Shown here one piece after another: positions 16,349 to 25,257 of a DNA stretch of 36,665 nt (its first letter is position 1; each line of letters begins with the position of its first letter). Below the pieces are notes generated by a model that worked only from the letters and a program-made list of their open reading frames with translations, searched no databases and was not told the origin of the DNA. Source of the stretch: an uncultured Allomuricauda sp. Its GTDB lineage: Bacteria; Bacteroidota; Bacteroidia; Flavobacteriales; Flavobacteriaceae. A program made the translations under genes and the position numbers. The stretch covers positions 1 to 36,665 of the forward strand of contig CALBPG010000083.1 in assembly GCA_937899065.1 (NCBI GenBank), read 5' to 3'.

Positions 16349-18001
16349 ATGGGGAAAAAGAATTTAGAGCAATTGTATAGGGATAGTTTCGAAAACTATT
16401 CTGAAGTACCAGACCCAATGGTATGGCAGAATATAGAAGCTACTCTAGACAATAGAAAAGAAAAGAAAAGGGTGATTCCCATATGGTGGAGACTCGGTGG
16501 GGTAGCTGCGTTGCTAGCTATCATGTTTTACGTATTCAATCCGTTTGGCAATCCCACGCCGAACAATACCAATCAAGAGGTAATCACGAATACGGATAAC
16601 AATGAAAAGTCTGACAGCAATAAAGAATCGACACAAGACTCTTTACAGTTGGATAATCCGACTCAGCTAGCCACAGAAGATGAGCCGGTAGAAATCCAGG
16701 GCAATGAAGATGCGTTAAAAATTAGCCCTGCCCAAAATGAATTGGTGCAACAAGAACGTGCCAGTGACAATGCTGTGAATCCTCAGCGTCTTTCTAAAAG
16801 TTCATCTCAAATTGTTGAGCAAAACAACTCTAAAGAGGATCTGGAAAAAGACAAAAAAGACGTGCTTCTTGAAAAGCAAATGAAAATAAACGAAGATGCA
16901 GTTGCCGTCGCAACCAATGAAAAGGATAAAAACCTCCAGGAATCCAAAACTGACCCTGCAAAACAAGATGCGCTTCTTGAAAGTCAAATTAAATCAGATA
17001 AAGATGCGGTAGCGATGCAGACCGTTGAAAAGGATAAAACGGTTCCTACGGAGTCCAATACAGACCCTACCAAAAGGGATGCTACCAAGGAAAGTTTTGC
17101 CGAAATAAACAAAACGAAAGACGCTGTCGCGGAAAACAATACTATCGAATCCAAAGAAAAGGTTGATGAAACCAAAGCAAATGAAAAACAATCCATTTTC
17201 GATGCCATAGCCGAACAGCAAAAAGAAGCTGATGACGATTTTGTAGTAGTGGCCGACAATAGTGGAGGAAAGTGGTCGGTTGGACCTTCCATAGCTCCTA
17301 TTTTCTTTGGAAGTAATGGTGAAGGTTCTCCAATCCACTCTGAGTTTCAAGGTGCCTCCAAAACAGGTAATGTAAACTTAAGTTATGGTTTGACCGTTGC
17401 GTACAATATCGGAAAACGACTTAAAATCCGCTCAGGAGTGCATCGTGTTGATTTTGGTTATGATACCAATGATGTAGAGTTTTCATCTTCAGTGTCAAGT
17501 TCAACGAATGCACAAATTGATAATATTAGTTACAACTCCACTTCTAGAAACTTGGTGTTGCGCAACAGCAGAAATGCGCTGCCTGAAGGTCCAGCTACCA
17601 CGGCAGACGTATTTAGTGAGGAAACCTCAGTTTTTGATGGCCGTATGATTCAACAATTTGGTTATATCGAGGTTCCGTTTGAACTTGATTATGCCCTCAT
17701 GGACAAAAAATTTGGCATAAACGTTATTGGTGGAATCAGTTCTTTGTTCCTCGTTGACAATTCCATCCAGTTGGAATCGCCCAGTCAAAATTTGCTAACC
17801 GAAATGGGTGAAGCGAATAATGCCAACTCCGTCAACTTTAGCACCAATATTGGATTAGGATTCAATTATGACTTTTCACCAAAGCTTCAATTCAATCTTG
17901 AGCCGGTATTCAAGTATCAATTAAATACGTTTTCTGAAACTGCGGGAACCTTCAGACCTTATTCGGTTGGGATTTATAGCGGTATCCGATTTAATTTTTA
18001 A
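16349..18001 (+). CDS. Envelope-spanning protein: anti-sigma-like N-terminus, membrane helix, repeat linker, outer-membrane-type C-terminus
   Basis: A 550-residue protein with four visible parts. Residues 1-45 are a short cytoplasmic region (LEQLYRDSFENYSEVPDPMVW) typical of anti-sigma-like proteins in flavobacterial sigma operons. Residues about 46-65 are a membrane helix. Residues about 70-305 are a charged, Lys/Asp/Glu/Asn-rich linker including a degenerate repeat of about 37 residues (starting near 172, 209 and 246, each with an ESxxDPxKxDA-like end). Residues about 309-550 are beta-rich (GPSIAPIFFG, SYGLTVAYNIGKRLKIRSG), ending in the aromatic-terminated strand GIYSGIRFNF, as in outer-membrane barrels. 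It begins 11 bases after the sigma gene. An anti-sigma role is inferred from position and the N-terminus. Confidence 0.82.
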   Translation: MGKKNLEQLYRDSFENYSEVPDPMVWQNIEATLDNRKEKKRVIPIWWRLGGVAALLAIMFYVFNPFGNPTPNNTNQEVITNTDNNEKSDSNKESTQDSLQLDNPTQLATEDEPVEIQGNEDALKISPAQNELVQQERASDNAVNPQRLSKSSSQIVEQNNSKEDLEKDKKDVLLEKQMKINEDAVAVATNEKDKNLQESKTDPAKQDALLESQIKSDKDAVAMQTVEKDKTVPTESNTDPTKRDATKESFAEINKTKDAVAENNTIESKEKVDETKANEKQSIFDAIAEQQKEADDDFVVVADNSGGKWSVGPSIAPIFFGSNGEGSPIHSEFQGASKTGNVNLSYGLTVAYNIGKRLKIRSGVHRVDFGYDTNDVEFSSSVSSSTNAQIDNISYNSTSRNLVLRNSRNALPEGPATTADVFSEETSVFDGRMIQQFGYIEVPFELDYALMDKKFGINVIGGISSLFLVDNSIQLESPSQNLLTEMGEANNANSVNFSTNIGLGFNYDFSPKLQFNLEPVFKYQLNTFSETAGTFRPYSVGIYSGIRFNF

Positions 18002-18017
18002 CGAAGTTGGTTAGGAA

Positions 18018-18076
18018 GATTGTCCCTTTAGACAATCACAAAGCACCCTGCCCTATAAGGTGGGGTGTTGTTTTTT
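18018..18076 (+). terminator. Tandem hairpins ending the ECF sigma operon
   Basis: The first hairpin is GATTGTC (18018-18024), a six-base loop, then GACAATC (18031-18037), a perfect 7-base stem. The second has AGCACCC (18042-18048) paired with GGGTGTT (18063-18069) and runs into a T-tract at 18071-18076. The second is a good intrinsic terminator. The first may help stabilise the end or stop leftward transcription. Confidence 0.7.
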
Positions 18077-18148
18077 CCTTTCCTACAAAGTAGGTAAGCA
18101 TTTGCCCAATTAGCGTTTTTGCTTAATTTTCATTGGATAAAATGTTGC

Positions 18149-20026
18149 ATGGCTACTTCCTTTATCCGATATCTTCTTTTTCTTTTTTGCCTGACGGTAT
18201 ATGCCAAGGAACTCAAAATACAAAATACGCCTTCATCTGGGTCAGCTGATTCCTTGAAAATCAAAATATTAAAGTCAACTGAGACTTTGCAAGATTTTCA
18301 AGAAGTCTTTGGTGACCTAAAATCTTTTTTACCACAGGAAAGCATTCAAGAGAAAACGTATCCCAAAGACACCTATTGGATTTTGTTGGATTTCACCAAT
18401 ATACCCCGTTCTGAAACTTCTTACATAATTTTCAATTCGTTCGATTACGGTTCGGTTTATCTGAATCAAAATGGACAAGTCCAAAAACAGAAAATTGGCC
18501 AGTTTGATACCGAAAAAATCTCGAAAAAAATAAGGTTCTCTAATTATTACTCGTACATCCCTTTAAAAAAACACCACCTATTCGAAAATCGATACCTCCT
18601 TCTGAAAGTGAAGCGTATCACTTTTAGAGAAAATCCCAAATATTGGAGCTTTACGGTAACCCAAAACCAACCCAATACATCCATATCACTTGAAAACGCC
18701 AAAAAGCAGATTCCCTACATTCTTTTTTCGGGTTTTTGTTTAGTAATGCTGATTTCTGCCCTTACCCTTTACTTCTTGAGAAGAAAGTTGGAGTTCATTT
18801 ACTACGCTATCTATTTGGCCATAATTTTTGCATACCTAATTGGGAGTCACTTGGAGCCCTTTGGCTACTTGTTCCCAGACAAATATTATATACAGCACTT
18901 GTTTTCGCAAAGTTTGGTATTTCTCTCGCACGTTGTTTATTGCCTGTTCCTCATCAAGTTTTTGGATACCAAAAAGAACTTTCCTCCTATAGTCCATCAA
19001 CTAATAATAGCTACAGTTTTCATAAACATAGTCTGTATCCTCTTGATTTTTGTTTTTCACTATGCAAACTATCTCATAGGTCAAATCTATTTGGTAGACG
19101 TGTTTTTCAAAACCATTACCATTTCATCCATTTTTGCCGCACTATATGTGCTCTATCTAAAACCAAACAAATTGGTTGCTTTTATTATCATTGCCACTTT
19201 GGCCATAGGTTTTGCGGGTTTGGCAAGAATATATCTCGCCGAACCGGAAGATGGACTTTATTTGGATAGTCTATACTATCTGCTTATTGGTAGCTTTATC
19301 GAAATCGTTTTGTTTTCCATTGCTTTGAATTATAAATTCTATCTGGAACTAAATGAAAACTTTAGGCTTAAGGAAGAAGCCTTAGAGAACAAAATCAAGG
19401 CGCTAAGGGCACAAATCAATCCTCATTTTATTTTTAATGCCCTTGGTTCCATACAACATCTTATTCTTAGAAAAGAAAACACCGTCGCCATTACCTATCT
19501 AACAAAATTCAGCCGTTTGGCCCGGAATACCATGGAGAGTTCTGTTGATGGTTACGCGACCTTGGATGAAGAAGTGAAAATGCTAAAGGACTATCTAGAA
19601 TTGGAATCCCTCAGGTTCGATGGCGTATTTTCATATAATATAGAGGTAAATGATACTGTAAACACCGTTGAAGTTGAGATTCCCTTTATGATTACACAAC
19701 CCTTTGTAGAAAATGCTATCATCCATGGGATTCTTCCCAAAGAAGATGGTGAAAAGAAGCTAAACATACATTTTGAAGAACGAGAGAAGCTCTTGGTTTG
19801 TACGATTGATGATTCTGGGGTGGGTAGAATTCATAAAAAAGACACCCAAACCCAATATAGTAGTAATAAAAAATCACGAGGCATTCAAGTGACCAAAGCC
19901 CGTTTAAAAACCATGACCCCAAGTCCGGGAAAGTTGGAAATTGAAGACAAAACAAATGAAACAGGAGAAGCTTTGGGAACAAAAGTCATTCTTTACTTAC
20001 CCATAAATCTTACTGTTTCTTCCTGA
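18149..20026 (+). CDS. Sensor histidine kinase, 7TMR-DISM plus LytS-type kinase domain
   Basis: A membrane sensor kinase of 625 residues from ATG 18149. The signal peptide (about 1-19) is followed by an extracytoplasmic beta-rich domain (about 30-175, a DISM-type sensor), seven hydrophobic segments (about 185-395), and a His_kinase/HATPase unit (about 415-615). The phospho-acceptor is H426 in QINPHFIFNALGSIQ. The ATP site has PFVENAIIHGI (N box) and DDSGVG (G box). An upstream TTG at 18119 is in frame, but the ATG gives the signal peptide directly. Such kinases usually work with a LytTR response regulator; none is adjacent. A second LytS-like gene follows, 100 bases away. Confidence 0.9.
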   Translation: MATSFIRYLLFLFCLTVYAKELKIQNTPSSGSADSLKIKILKSTETLQDFQEVFGDLKSFLPQESIQEKTYPKDTYWILLDFTNIPRSETSYIIFNSFDYGSVYLNQNGQVQKQKIGQFDTEKISKKIRFSNYYSYIPLKKHHLFENRYLLLKVKRITFRENPKYWSFTVTQNQPNTSISLENAKKQIPYILFSGFCLVMLISALTLYFLRRKLEFIYYAIYLAIIFAYLIGSHLEPFGYLFPDKYYIQHLFSQSLVFLSHVVYCLFLIKFLDTKKNFPPIVHQLIIATVFINIVCILLIFVFHYANYLIGQIYLVDVFFKTITISSIFAALYVLYLKPNKLVAFIIIATLAIGFAGLARIYLAEPEDGLYLDSLYYLLIGSFIEIVLFSIALNYKFYLELNENFRLKEEALENKIKALRAQINPHFIFNALGSIQHLILRKENTVAITYLTKFSRLARNTMESSVDGYATLDEEVKMLKDYLELESLRFDGVFSYNIEVNDTVNTVEVEIPFMITQPFVENAIIHGILPKEDGEKKLNIHFEEREKLLVCTIDDSGVGRIHKKDTQTQYSSNKKSRGIQVTKARLKTMTPSPGKLEIEDKTNETGEALGTKVILYLPINLTVSS

Positions 20027-20126
20027 ATTTATGATAGCTGCCACTAGTTACCGTTAGAGTTTTTGAAATTCCTATTTACAAGAATATCTGTAACTTACCT
20101 TTCTCAAGTTCCCAAAAAACCTACAA

Positions 20127-21272
20127 ATGCTTTTCGACGATATCCTTATTCATTTTTCCAAAGCATTAATGGAAAAAAACAATGAAGAGGACATTTTATG
20201 GGAACTTGCGAAGAATTGTATTTCCAAGTTGGGTTTTGTTGATTGCGTCGTCTGCATGGTCAATCGAAACGACAACACTTTGATTCAAAAAGCTGCCTTT
20301 GGCCCAAAAAATCCTCGCGATAGGGTTGTTTCCAAACCCATGGTGGTGAAACTTGGCGAAGGCATTACTGGACATGTTGTCCTTTCGGGAAATCCTGAGC
20401 TTATTAATGACACTTCAAAAGACCCTCGTTATATAGTTGATGATGTAGTGCGCCTATCCAAAATCTGTGTCCCGCTTCGCTATGAATCCGAAATTATTGG
20501 TGTAATCGACTGCGAACATCCCGAACCAAACTTTTTTACCCCACAACATCTTAAAATGCTTTCGGTTATTGCCTCTATTTGTACCATAAAAATCAAAAGC
20601 GTACGCTCTACCCAAAAGTTACTAGACGAGCAGCGTCAACTTCTCAAAATCAGAGAAGAAGTGGCCGATTTAAAGCTCAAGGCTTTAAGTTCGCAGCTAC
20701 ATCCTCATTTTGTGTTCAACATTATCAATGCCATTCAGTCAAATGTTGCTAATGAGGACAAATTGACTGCTTTGGACCAACTCTCGACCTTTAGTAAGTT
20801 GCTTCGGTTTCATTTAAAATCTCTAGAGCTTGAAATGGTTCCCTTGTCTCAAGAAATCCAAATGTTGCGTTGTTATTTAAAACTACAACAGTTTCGATAC
20901 GCGGATGCGTTTCAATATGAATTGGTTCTTGATGAAAATTTCGAAGAAGCTACAATTCCTGCTTCCATTTTGTTGACGCTTTTTGAAAACCTGGTTGAAT
21001 ACGCCATGTACAGACAACATACCAATTCCCATTTTACTATCTGCTTTACAGTTCAAACCAACGCAGTTATTCTTGATGTTGATGTAAAGGGAGATGTTGG
21101 TCAAGCCTTACTAGATTATACTCCCGAATACCGAAAACAACAAATGAAATGGGAACATCAGATTGAACTGCTCAATGAAGCCAAAGGCTACAATATTAAA
21201 AAAGAGGTGATTTTTCTTAAAACCCAACCTGCCTCAGGAAATATATGTCTTTCGATTCCCAACTTAGCTTAA
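20127..21272 (+). CDS. GAF-domain LytS-type histidine kinase with degenerate ATPase domain
   Basis: A soluble protein of 381 residues. Residues about 5-165 form a GAF sensor domain. A coiled linker (about 160-190) leads to a His_kinase motif with H194 in LHPHFVFNIINAIQ. The following ATPase-like part is eroded: the N box reads TLFENLVEYAM (N288 kept, but no HG), the DxGxG motif is not seen (nearest VDVKGDVG), and the ATP-lid glycines are missing. It looks able to carry phosphate or dimerise but poorly suited to bind ATP. It lies 100 bases after a complete LytS-type kinase and could be its partner. Its end overlaps the convergent plsC gene by 4 bases. Confidence 0.8.
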   Translation: MLFDDILIHFSKALMEKNNEEDILWELAKNCISKLGFVDCVVCMVNRNDNTLIQKAAFGPKNPRDRVVSKPMVVKLGEGITGHVVLSGNPELINDTSKDPRYIVDDVVRLSKICVPLRYESEIIGVIDCEHPEPNFFTPQHLKMLSVIASICTIKIKSVRSTQKLLDEQRQLLKIREEVADLKLKALSSQLHPHFVFNIINAIQSNVANEDKLTALDQLSTFSKLLRFHLKSLELEMVPLSQEIQMLRCYLKLQQFRYADAFQYELVLDENFEEATIPASILLTLFENLVEYAMYRQHTNSHFTICFTVQTNAVILDVDVKGDVGQALLDYTPEYRKQQMKWEHQIELLNEAKGYNIKKEVIFLKTQPASGNICLSIPNLA

Positions 21273-22012
21273 ATCACATTCTCTTCAAGGTCTTTTAGTA
21301 TGGTTTCTCGCACGGTAGTTTTTAGAAAAACGTAATCTGGTTTCGATAGCGTATCGGTTGAAATGGATGGATGAACTATGGCTCTTATTTTTCCAGGACC
21401 ACCACTAAAAAAAGTAAATGCAAAACGCGCTTTCGTATCCAAAATTGATATGGGTACTATAGGAAGGTCATGGTTAATGGCAATTTTGAATGCTCCGTTC
21501 TTAAAGGTGTCCAACAAGACTTCTTCTTCAGGCACACCACCTTCTGGAAAAATACAAATCCCCAATCCTGTTTGCAATCTTTTTTGTACTTGGCGATATA
21601 CCCTTGAACGACTTCCAGCATCGGAACGGTCTACCAAAATGCAAACTTTTTTATAGAAAAACCCGAAGAGCGGAAGGCTCGCCAACTCTTTTTTGCCAAC
21701 AAAAACAAATGGGGTTTTGCTGATGTGTAGCATTAACATGATATCCAGCATGCTCGCGTGGTTGGCAACCCACATATAGCTTTGTCCTTTTTTTGGTTTG
21801 CCATGAAAGTATAGTTTGGGTGGACACCCCATACCATAAAGAATTGGGGTTGCCCATAAATTACGCGCCACCCAATAAAACTGAGGATAGGTTTTTTGTG
21901 AGAAGGAAAAGACCAGCAAAAGCGGTAAAAAAACAATGATGAGCAACCCTACCAATATATAAAACCAGATGCGGTATAGTAGGTGCCCAAAATGTTTTAT
22001 CAGCTTTATCAC
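21269..22012 (-). CDS. plsC: 1-acyl-sn-glycerol-3-phosphate acyltransferase
   Basis: PlsC adds the second acyl chain to lysophosphatidate in phospholipid synthesis. The 247 residues start with a hydrophobic anchor (about 12-38). The acyltransferase motif I is ANHASMLDI with H85 and D90 (HX4D), and motif III is FPEGG at 155-159; VPISILDTK provides the later conserved strand. The start is GTG 22012; no ATG is close. It is divergent from trpS with a shared 65-base upstream region, and its 3' end overlaps the GAF kinase gene by 4 bases. Confidence 0.92.
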   Translation of the reverse strand: MIKLIKHFGHLLYRIWFYILVGLLIIVFLPLLLVFSFSQKTYPQFYWVARNLWATPILYGMGCPPKLYFHGKPKKGQSYMWVANHASMLDIMLMLHISKTPFVFVGKKELASLPLFGFFYKKVCILVDRSDAGSRSRVYRQVQKRLQTGLGICIFPEGGVPEEEVLLDTFKNGAFKIAINHDLPIVPISILDTKARFAFTFFSGGPGKIRAIVHPSISTDTLSKPDYVFLKTTVRETILKDLEENVI

Positions 22013-22029
22013 GTTTTCAAAAATATCAA

Positions 22030-22063
22030 TTTGAGGTTCAATACCCGAATTGCTTTACATTTG
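22030..22063 (+). promoter_or_regulatory. Bacteroidota-type promoter of trpS
   Basis: TACATTTG at 22056-22063 matches TAnnTTTG exactly. TTTG at 22030-22033 is a -33 candidate 22 bases upstream. The trpS ATG follows 14 bases later. An intact promoter argues that the gene is not decaying. Confidence 0.55.
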
Positions 22064-22077
22064 TGTTTTTCGAAAAA

Positions 22078-23046
22078 ATGGCACGAATTCTTACGGGGAT
22101 ACAAAGTACAGGAACCCCACACTTAGGAAATATTTTAGGAGCGATTTTGCCCGCGATTCAAATGTCCCAAAACGCAGAGAACGAATCCTAACTGTATATA
22201 GCGGATAAGCACTCGCTTACGCAAATCAAAGACGGAGAGAACCTTAAAAACAATAACTACGCCACCGCTGCAGCTTGGTAGGCTTTTGGTTTGGGTACGG
22301 AGCGAACCGTATTTTACCGACAGAGCGATATTCCCCAAGTAAGTGAGTTGGCATGGTACCTCACCTGTTTTTTTCCATACCAACGGCTTACGTTGGCACA
22401 TTCCTTTAAAGACAAAGCCGACCGACTTGAAGATGTCAATGCTGGTATTTTCTGTTATCCCATGCTAATGGCTGCTGATATCCTGTTGTATGACGCAGAG
22501 ATTGTTCCTGTCGGCAAAGACCAACTTCAACACCTTGAGATGACTCGTGACGTAGCCTCCAGATTTCATAACAAAATGGGTGAGACATTTGTTTTGCCCC
22601 AAGCTAAAGTACAAGAGGCCACCATGTATGTTCCGGGAACGGATGGTCAAAAAATGAGCAAAAGCAAAGGCAACATCATAAACCTGTTTCAACCCGACAA
22701 AAAATTGCGTAAACAGATTATGGGAATCGTTACAGATAGCACTTCCATGGAAGAGCCCAAAGACCCATCAGCCGATAATGTTTTTGCGCTATACAAGCTC
22801 TTGGCCACCGAAGAACAGATTGAAGAAATGAGCGCAAATTATCTTGCCGGAGGCTACGGATATGGCCATGCCAAGCAAGCCCTATATGAGTTGATTTTGG
22901 AACGTTTTGGCGAGGCCAGGGAAAAATTCAGTTACTACATGGAGCATCTGGACGAAGTGGACGAAGCTCTGGAAATTGGTGCTGCAAAAGCGCGAACGGT
23001 TGCCGATGCGGTACTACAACGAGTACGTTCGAAAGTAGGTTACTAA
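22078..23046 (+). pseudogene. trpS: Tryptophanyl-tRNA synthetase, interrupted by two in-frame stop codons
   Basis: TrpS charges tRNA-Trp and is normally essential. The frame from ATG 22078 to TAA 23044-23046 has 322 positions plus stop, the usual length. It is broken at codon 38 (TAA 22189-22191) and codon 68 (TAG 22279-22281). The class I motifs are intact: the HIGH equivalent PHLGN (residues 14-18) before the first stop and the KMSKS loop near GTDGQKMSKSKGN after the second. Homologues have a hydrophobic residue (Phe or Leu) at the first site and Leu at the second (AAAWLAFGL), so each stop could be one base from TTA or TTG. No frameshift exists and the rest reads as a good family member. 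Without readthrough, TTG 22291 would give only a fragment lacking the HIGH motif. It overlaps convergent dprA by 4 bases. Confidence 0.9.
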
Positions 23047-24149
23047 ACGAGTTCATACCACTTTCCAGGGCTAGGACGAACTACCCCTTTCATTTCCAAG
23101 GTTAAAAGACTGGTTGAAACCTTATGGACCGGCATAGCAAGGTCTCGTACGACGGTATCCAATTGTTGTTTTCCACGTTCCCGTAAAAACCCGTAAATCG
23201 TTTTTTCTTGTGCATCCATGTCTACAAAAAGGCTTTGTTGGAAAGCTGGTTTTTGGGGACTTTTCTCAATATCCCACCCCAAAATATAAACCAAGTCCGC
23301 TGCGCTGGTCATCATATGTGCCTTTTGGGACTTTATCAAGTTATTGCATCCGGCGCTATAGGGGTCATCCACTCGTCCGGGAACAGCAAAAACATCGCGA
23401 TGATATCCATTAGCCAAATCAGCAGTAATCAAACTCCCCCCTTTTTCGGCTGATTCAATAACTACAGTAGCTTCGCTTAAACCTGCAATAATTCGATTCC
23501 GTTTCAGAAAGTTCTCCCTATCCGGAGGGGTTCCCGTCCAAAATTCTGAAACAAATCCACCATGTTGCATAAAAGTTCTCTCATACCTACTATGAACCTT
23601 GGGGTAGATAGTATCCAAACCATGCGCCAAACAGCCAATGGTTTGTAAACCCTTTTCATAGGCCATTCTTTGTATTGTAATATCTACCCCATAGGCAAAC
23701 CCACTTATTATAGTCGGATTTAAGGGTGCAATAGCTTCAATAAAATCACGACAGAATCTTTCACCATTTTTAGTGATATTTCGCGTGCCAACTACGCTAA
23801 TGATACGCTCCGTATCCCATTGGATGTTTCCTTTTTGAAACAATACGACCGGAGCATCGGGACAGTGTTTCAGCCGTTCTGGGTAGCGCTCATCCTGAAA
23901 ATACAGAACCTCATATCCTTCCTTACAAAGTTGTTTGTACTCAAGCTCGGCCTTTTGTAAATAGGTTGCATCAAAAAGACCCTTAACCGTATGGAGGCCA
24001 ATGCCATCAATTTTTATCAGGCGTTGCATTTTATCGCCGAAAACTGCGGTTGGACTACCGCAATGCTGAATCAGTTTTTTCGCTGCTACACTTCCAATAT
24101 TTCTTACAATACTTAATCTTAAAGTGTCAATAATTTCATTTTCAGTCAT
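23043..24149 (-). CDS. dprA: DNA-processing protein DprA
   Basis: DprA protects incoming single-stranded DNA during natural transformation and loads RecA on it. The 368 residues start with a helix-hairpin-helix/SAM-like region (about 1-75). The Rossmann-like domain (about 80-290) shows SVVGTRNITKNGE, SGFAYGVDI, FLKRNRIIAGLS and SAEKGGSLITADLA. A winged-helix DML1-type domain (about 310-368) closes the protein. The length is normal and the gene is intact. It is convergent with trpS (4-base overlap) and divergent from the SPOR-domain gene. Its presence suggests that the strain may take up DNA. Confidence 0.95.
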   Translation of the reverse strand: MTENEIIDTLRLSIVRNIGSVAAKKLIQHCGSPTAVFGDKMQRLIKIDGIGLHTVKGLFDATYLQKAELEYKQLCKEGYEVLYFQDERYPERLKHCPDAPVVLFQKGNIQWDTERIISVVGTRNITKNGERFCRDFIEAIAPLNPTIISGFAYGVDITIQRMAYEKGLQTIGCLAHGLDTIYPKVHSRYERTFMQHGGFVSEFWTGTPPDRENFLKRNRIIAGLSEATVVIESAEKGGSLITADLANGYHRDVFAVPGRVDDPYSAGCNNLIKSQKAHMMTSAADLVYILGWDIEKSPQKPAFQQSLFVDMDAQEKTIYGFLRERGKQQLDTVVRDLAMPVHKVSTSLLTLEMKGVVRPSPGKWYELV

Positions 24150-24253
24150 TTACAGTTCGATTTGGTGGATAAGCAAAGTAGTTGTTTTTTGCTGTTAATA
24201 AAAAGTGATAAGCCCAATTTTTTGCTTTTGTATTTTTTTTAATATTTGCGGCT

Positions 24254-25201
24254 ATGCGTATTGAAGGCTATATCAGTGATTTGTTGTACCGATACAATTG
24301 TGTGGTAGTTCCTGGTTTTGGGGCCTTCCTTACTCATACACAATCGGCTCGTTTTGATGATAAAGGTCGATTTCACCCTCCTAAAAAAAGTGTTTCGTTC
24401 AACGCTCAGTTAAATACCAACGATGGATTGCTTGTTGCACACATCGGTCAACTCAAAAAGTTACCTTACGATACGTTGTTGGAGGAAATTCAAAAAGTGG
24501 GTGAAACTTGGCAAAAACGATTGTCTAATGGTGAATCCATTTTAATTCCTGAGGTTGGAAAACTGAAGATGCCGCATGAAGGTAAAATCGTTTTTGAGCC
24601 AGACGCTACCCAGAATTATTTGACTTCTTCCTTTGGTTTGGGGGCAATCGCTCCGGTAAAAATAGAACGTGAAATATTGAAGGAGGAAGTGGAAGCCTTG
24701 GAAGAGACCATTCCTTTTATCATTACAGCCGAGCAAAGGGAAAAAACATCTTTTAGGCCTTGGTTGAAGTACGCTGCTGTTTTGCTTTTGGCTTTTTCTG
24801 TTGGTGCTAGTGCGTACAATTCGTATCTGGCCTTGAACAAAAGAAAAAATATTGCCCAACAAGATGCTCAAAAAGAAGTATCCCGACTCATTCAAGAAGC
24901 TACTTTTTTTGATAGTGCCCCGTTAGAATTACCCGCGATATCACTTTCCGTGACCAAGAAAGAAACGGTGCGCGGTAAGCACCATATCATTGCAGGAGCT
25001 TTTCGTGTTGCTGAAAACGCGGAGCGAAAAGTTGCGCAACTTAAAGAAAAAGGGTTTGACGCCCTTTATTTGGGTACCAACCGTTTTGGACTACACCAAG
25101 TAGCGTATGGTAGTTTTCAGGATGCCGATAGCGCCCTTGACTTCTTAAAAAAAATACGTCAGAGCGAAAGTGCCGACGCTTGGTTGCTTTCCGAAAAATA
25201 G
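24254..25201 (+). CDS. SPOR-domain protein with N-terminal CCDC81/HU-like domains
   Basis: A 315-residue protein with cytoplasmic HU/CCDC81-like prokaryotic domains (about 1-60 with VVVPGFGAFLTHTQSA, and about 65-130), a single membrane helix (about 171-190), and a periplasmic SPOR domain (about 241-312, HHIIAGAFRVAENAERKV). SPOR domains bind denuded glycan strands at division sites, so the protein probably links cytoplasmic DNA or a scaffold to the septal cell wall; that link is inference. The ATG at 24254 gives the family start MRIEGYISDLLY. It is transcribed away from dprA. Confidence 0.88.
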   Translation: MRIEGYISDLLYRYNCVVVPGFGAFLTHTQSARFDDKGRFHPPKKSVSFNAQLNTNDGLLVAHIGQLKKLPYDTLLEEIQKVGETWQKRLSNGESILIPEVGKLKMPHEGKIVFEPDATQNYLTSSFGLGAIAPVKIEREILKEEVEALEETIPFIITAEQREKTSFRPWLKYAAVLLLAFSVGASAYNSYLALNKRKNIAQQDAQKEVSRLIQEATFFDSAPLELPAISLSVTKKETVRGKHHIIAGAFRVAENAERKVAQLKEKGFDALYLGTNRFGLHQVAYGSFQDADSALDFLKKIRQSESADAWLLSEK

Positions 25202-25236
25202 TCTTCCCTTACTATTCCTTATCCTAAACAAGGACA

Positions 25237-25244
25237 TATCTTTG
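25237..25244 (+). promoter_or_regulatory. Promoter -7 element of the thioesterase gene
   Basis: TATCTTTG is an exact match to TAnnTTTG and ends 13 bases before the ATG at 25258. No convincing -33 TTG is present. Confidence 0.5.
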
Positions 25245-25257
25245 CCGAAAATAAGAT

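Noticed and set aside
18736-19269. 177-residue frame within the first histidine kinase
   Set aside because: It is a +1 frame of the transmembrane region with Phe/Cys/His-rich, non-protein-like composition.
22291-23046. A short trpS starting at TTG 22291
   Set aside because: It would lack the HIGH-like motif and the first 71 residues, which are present and in frame upstream between the two stops.
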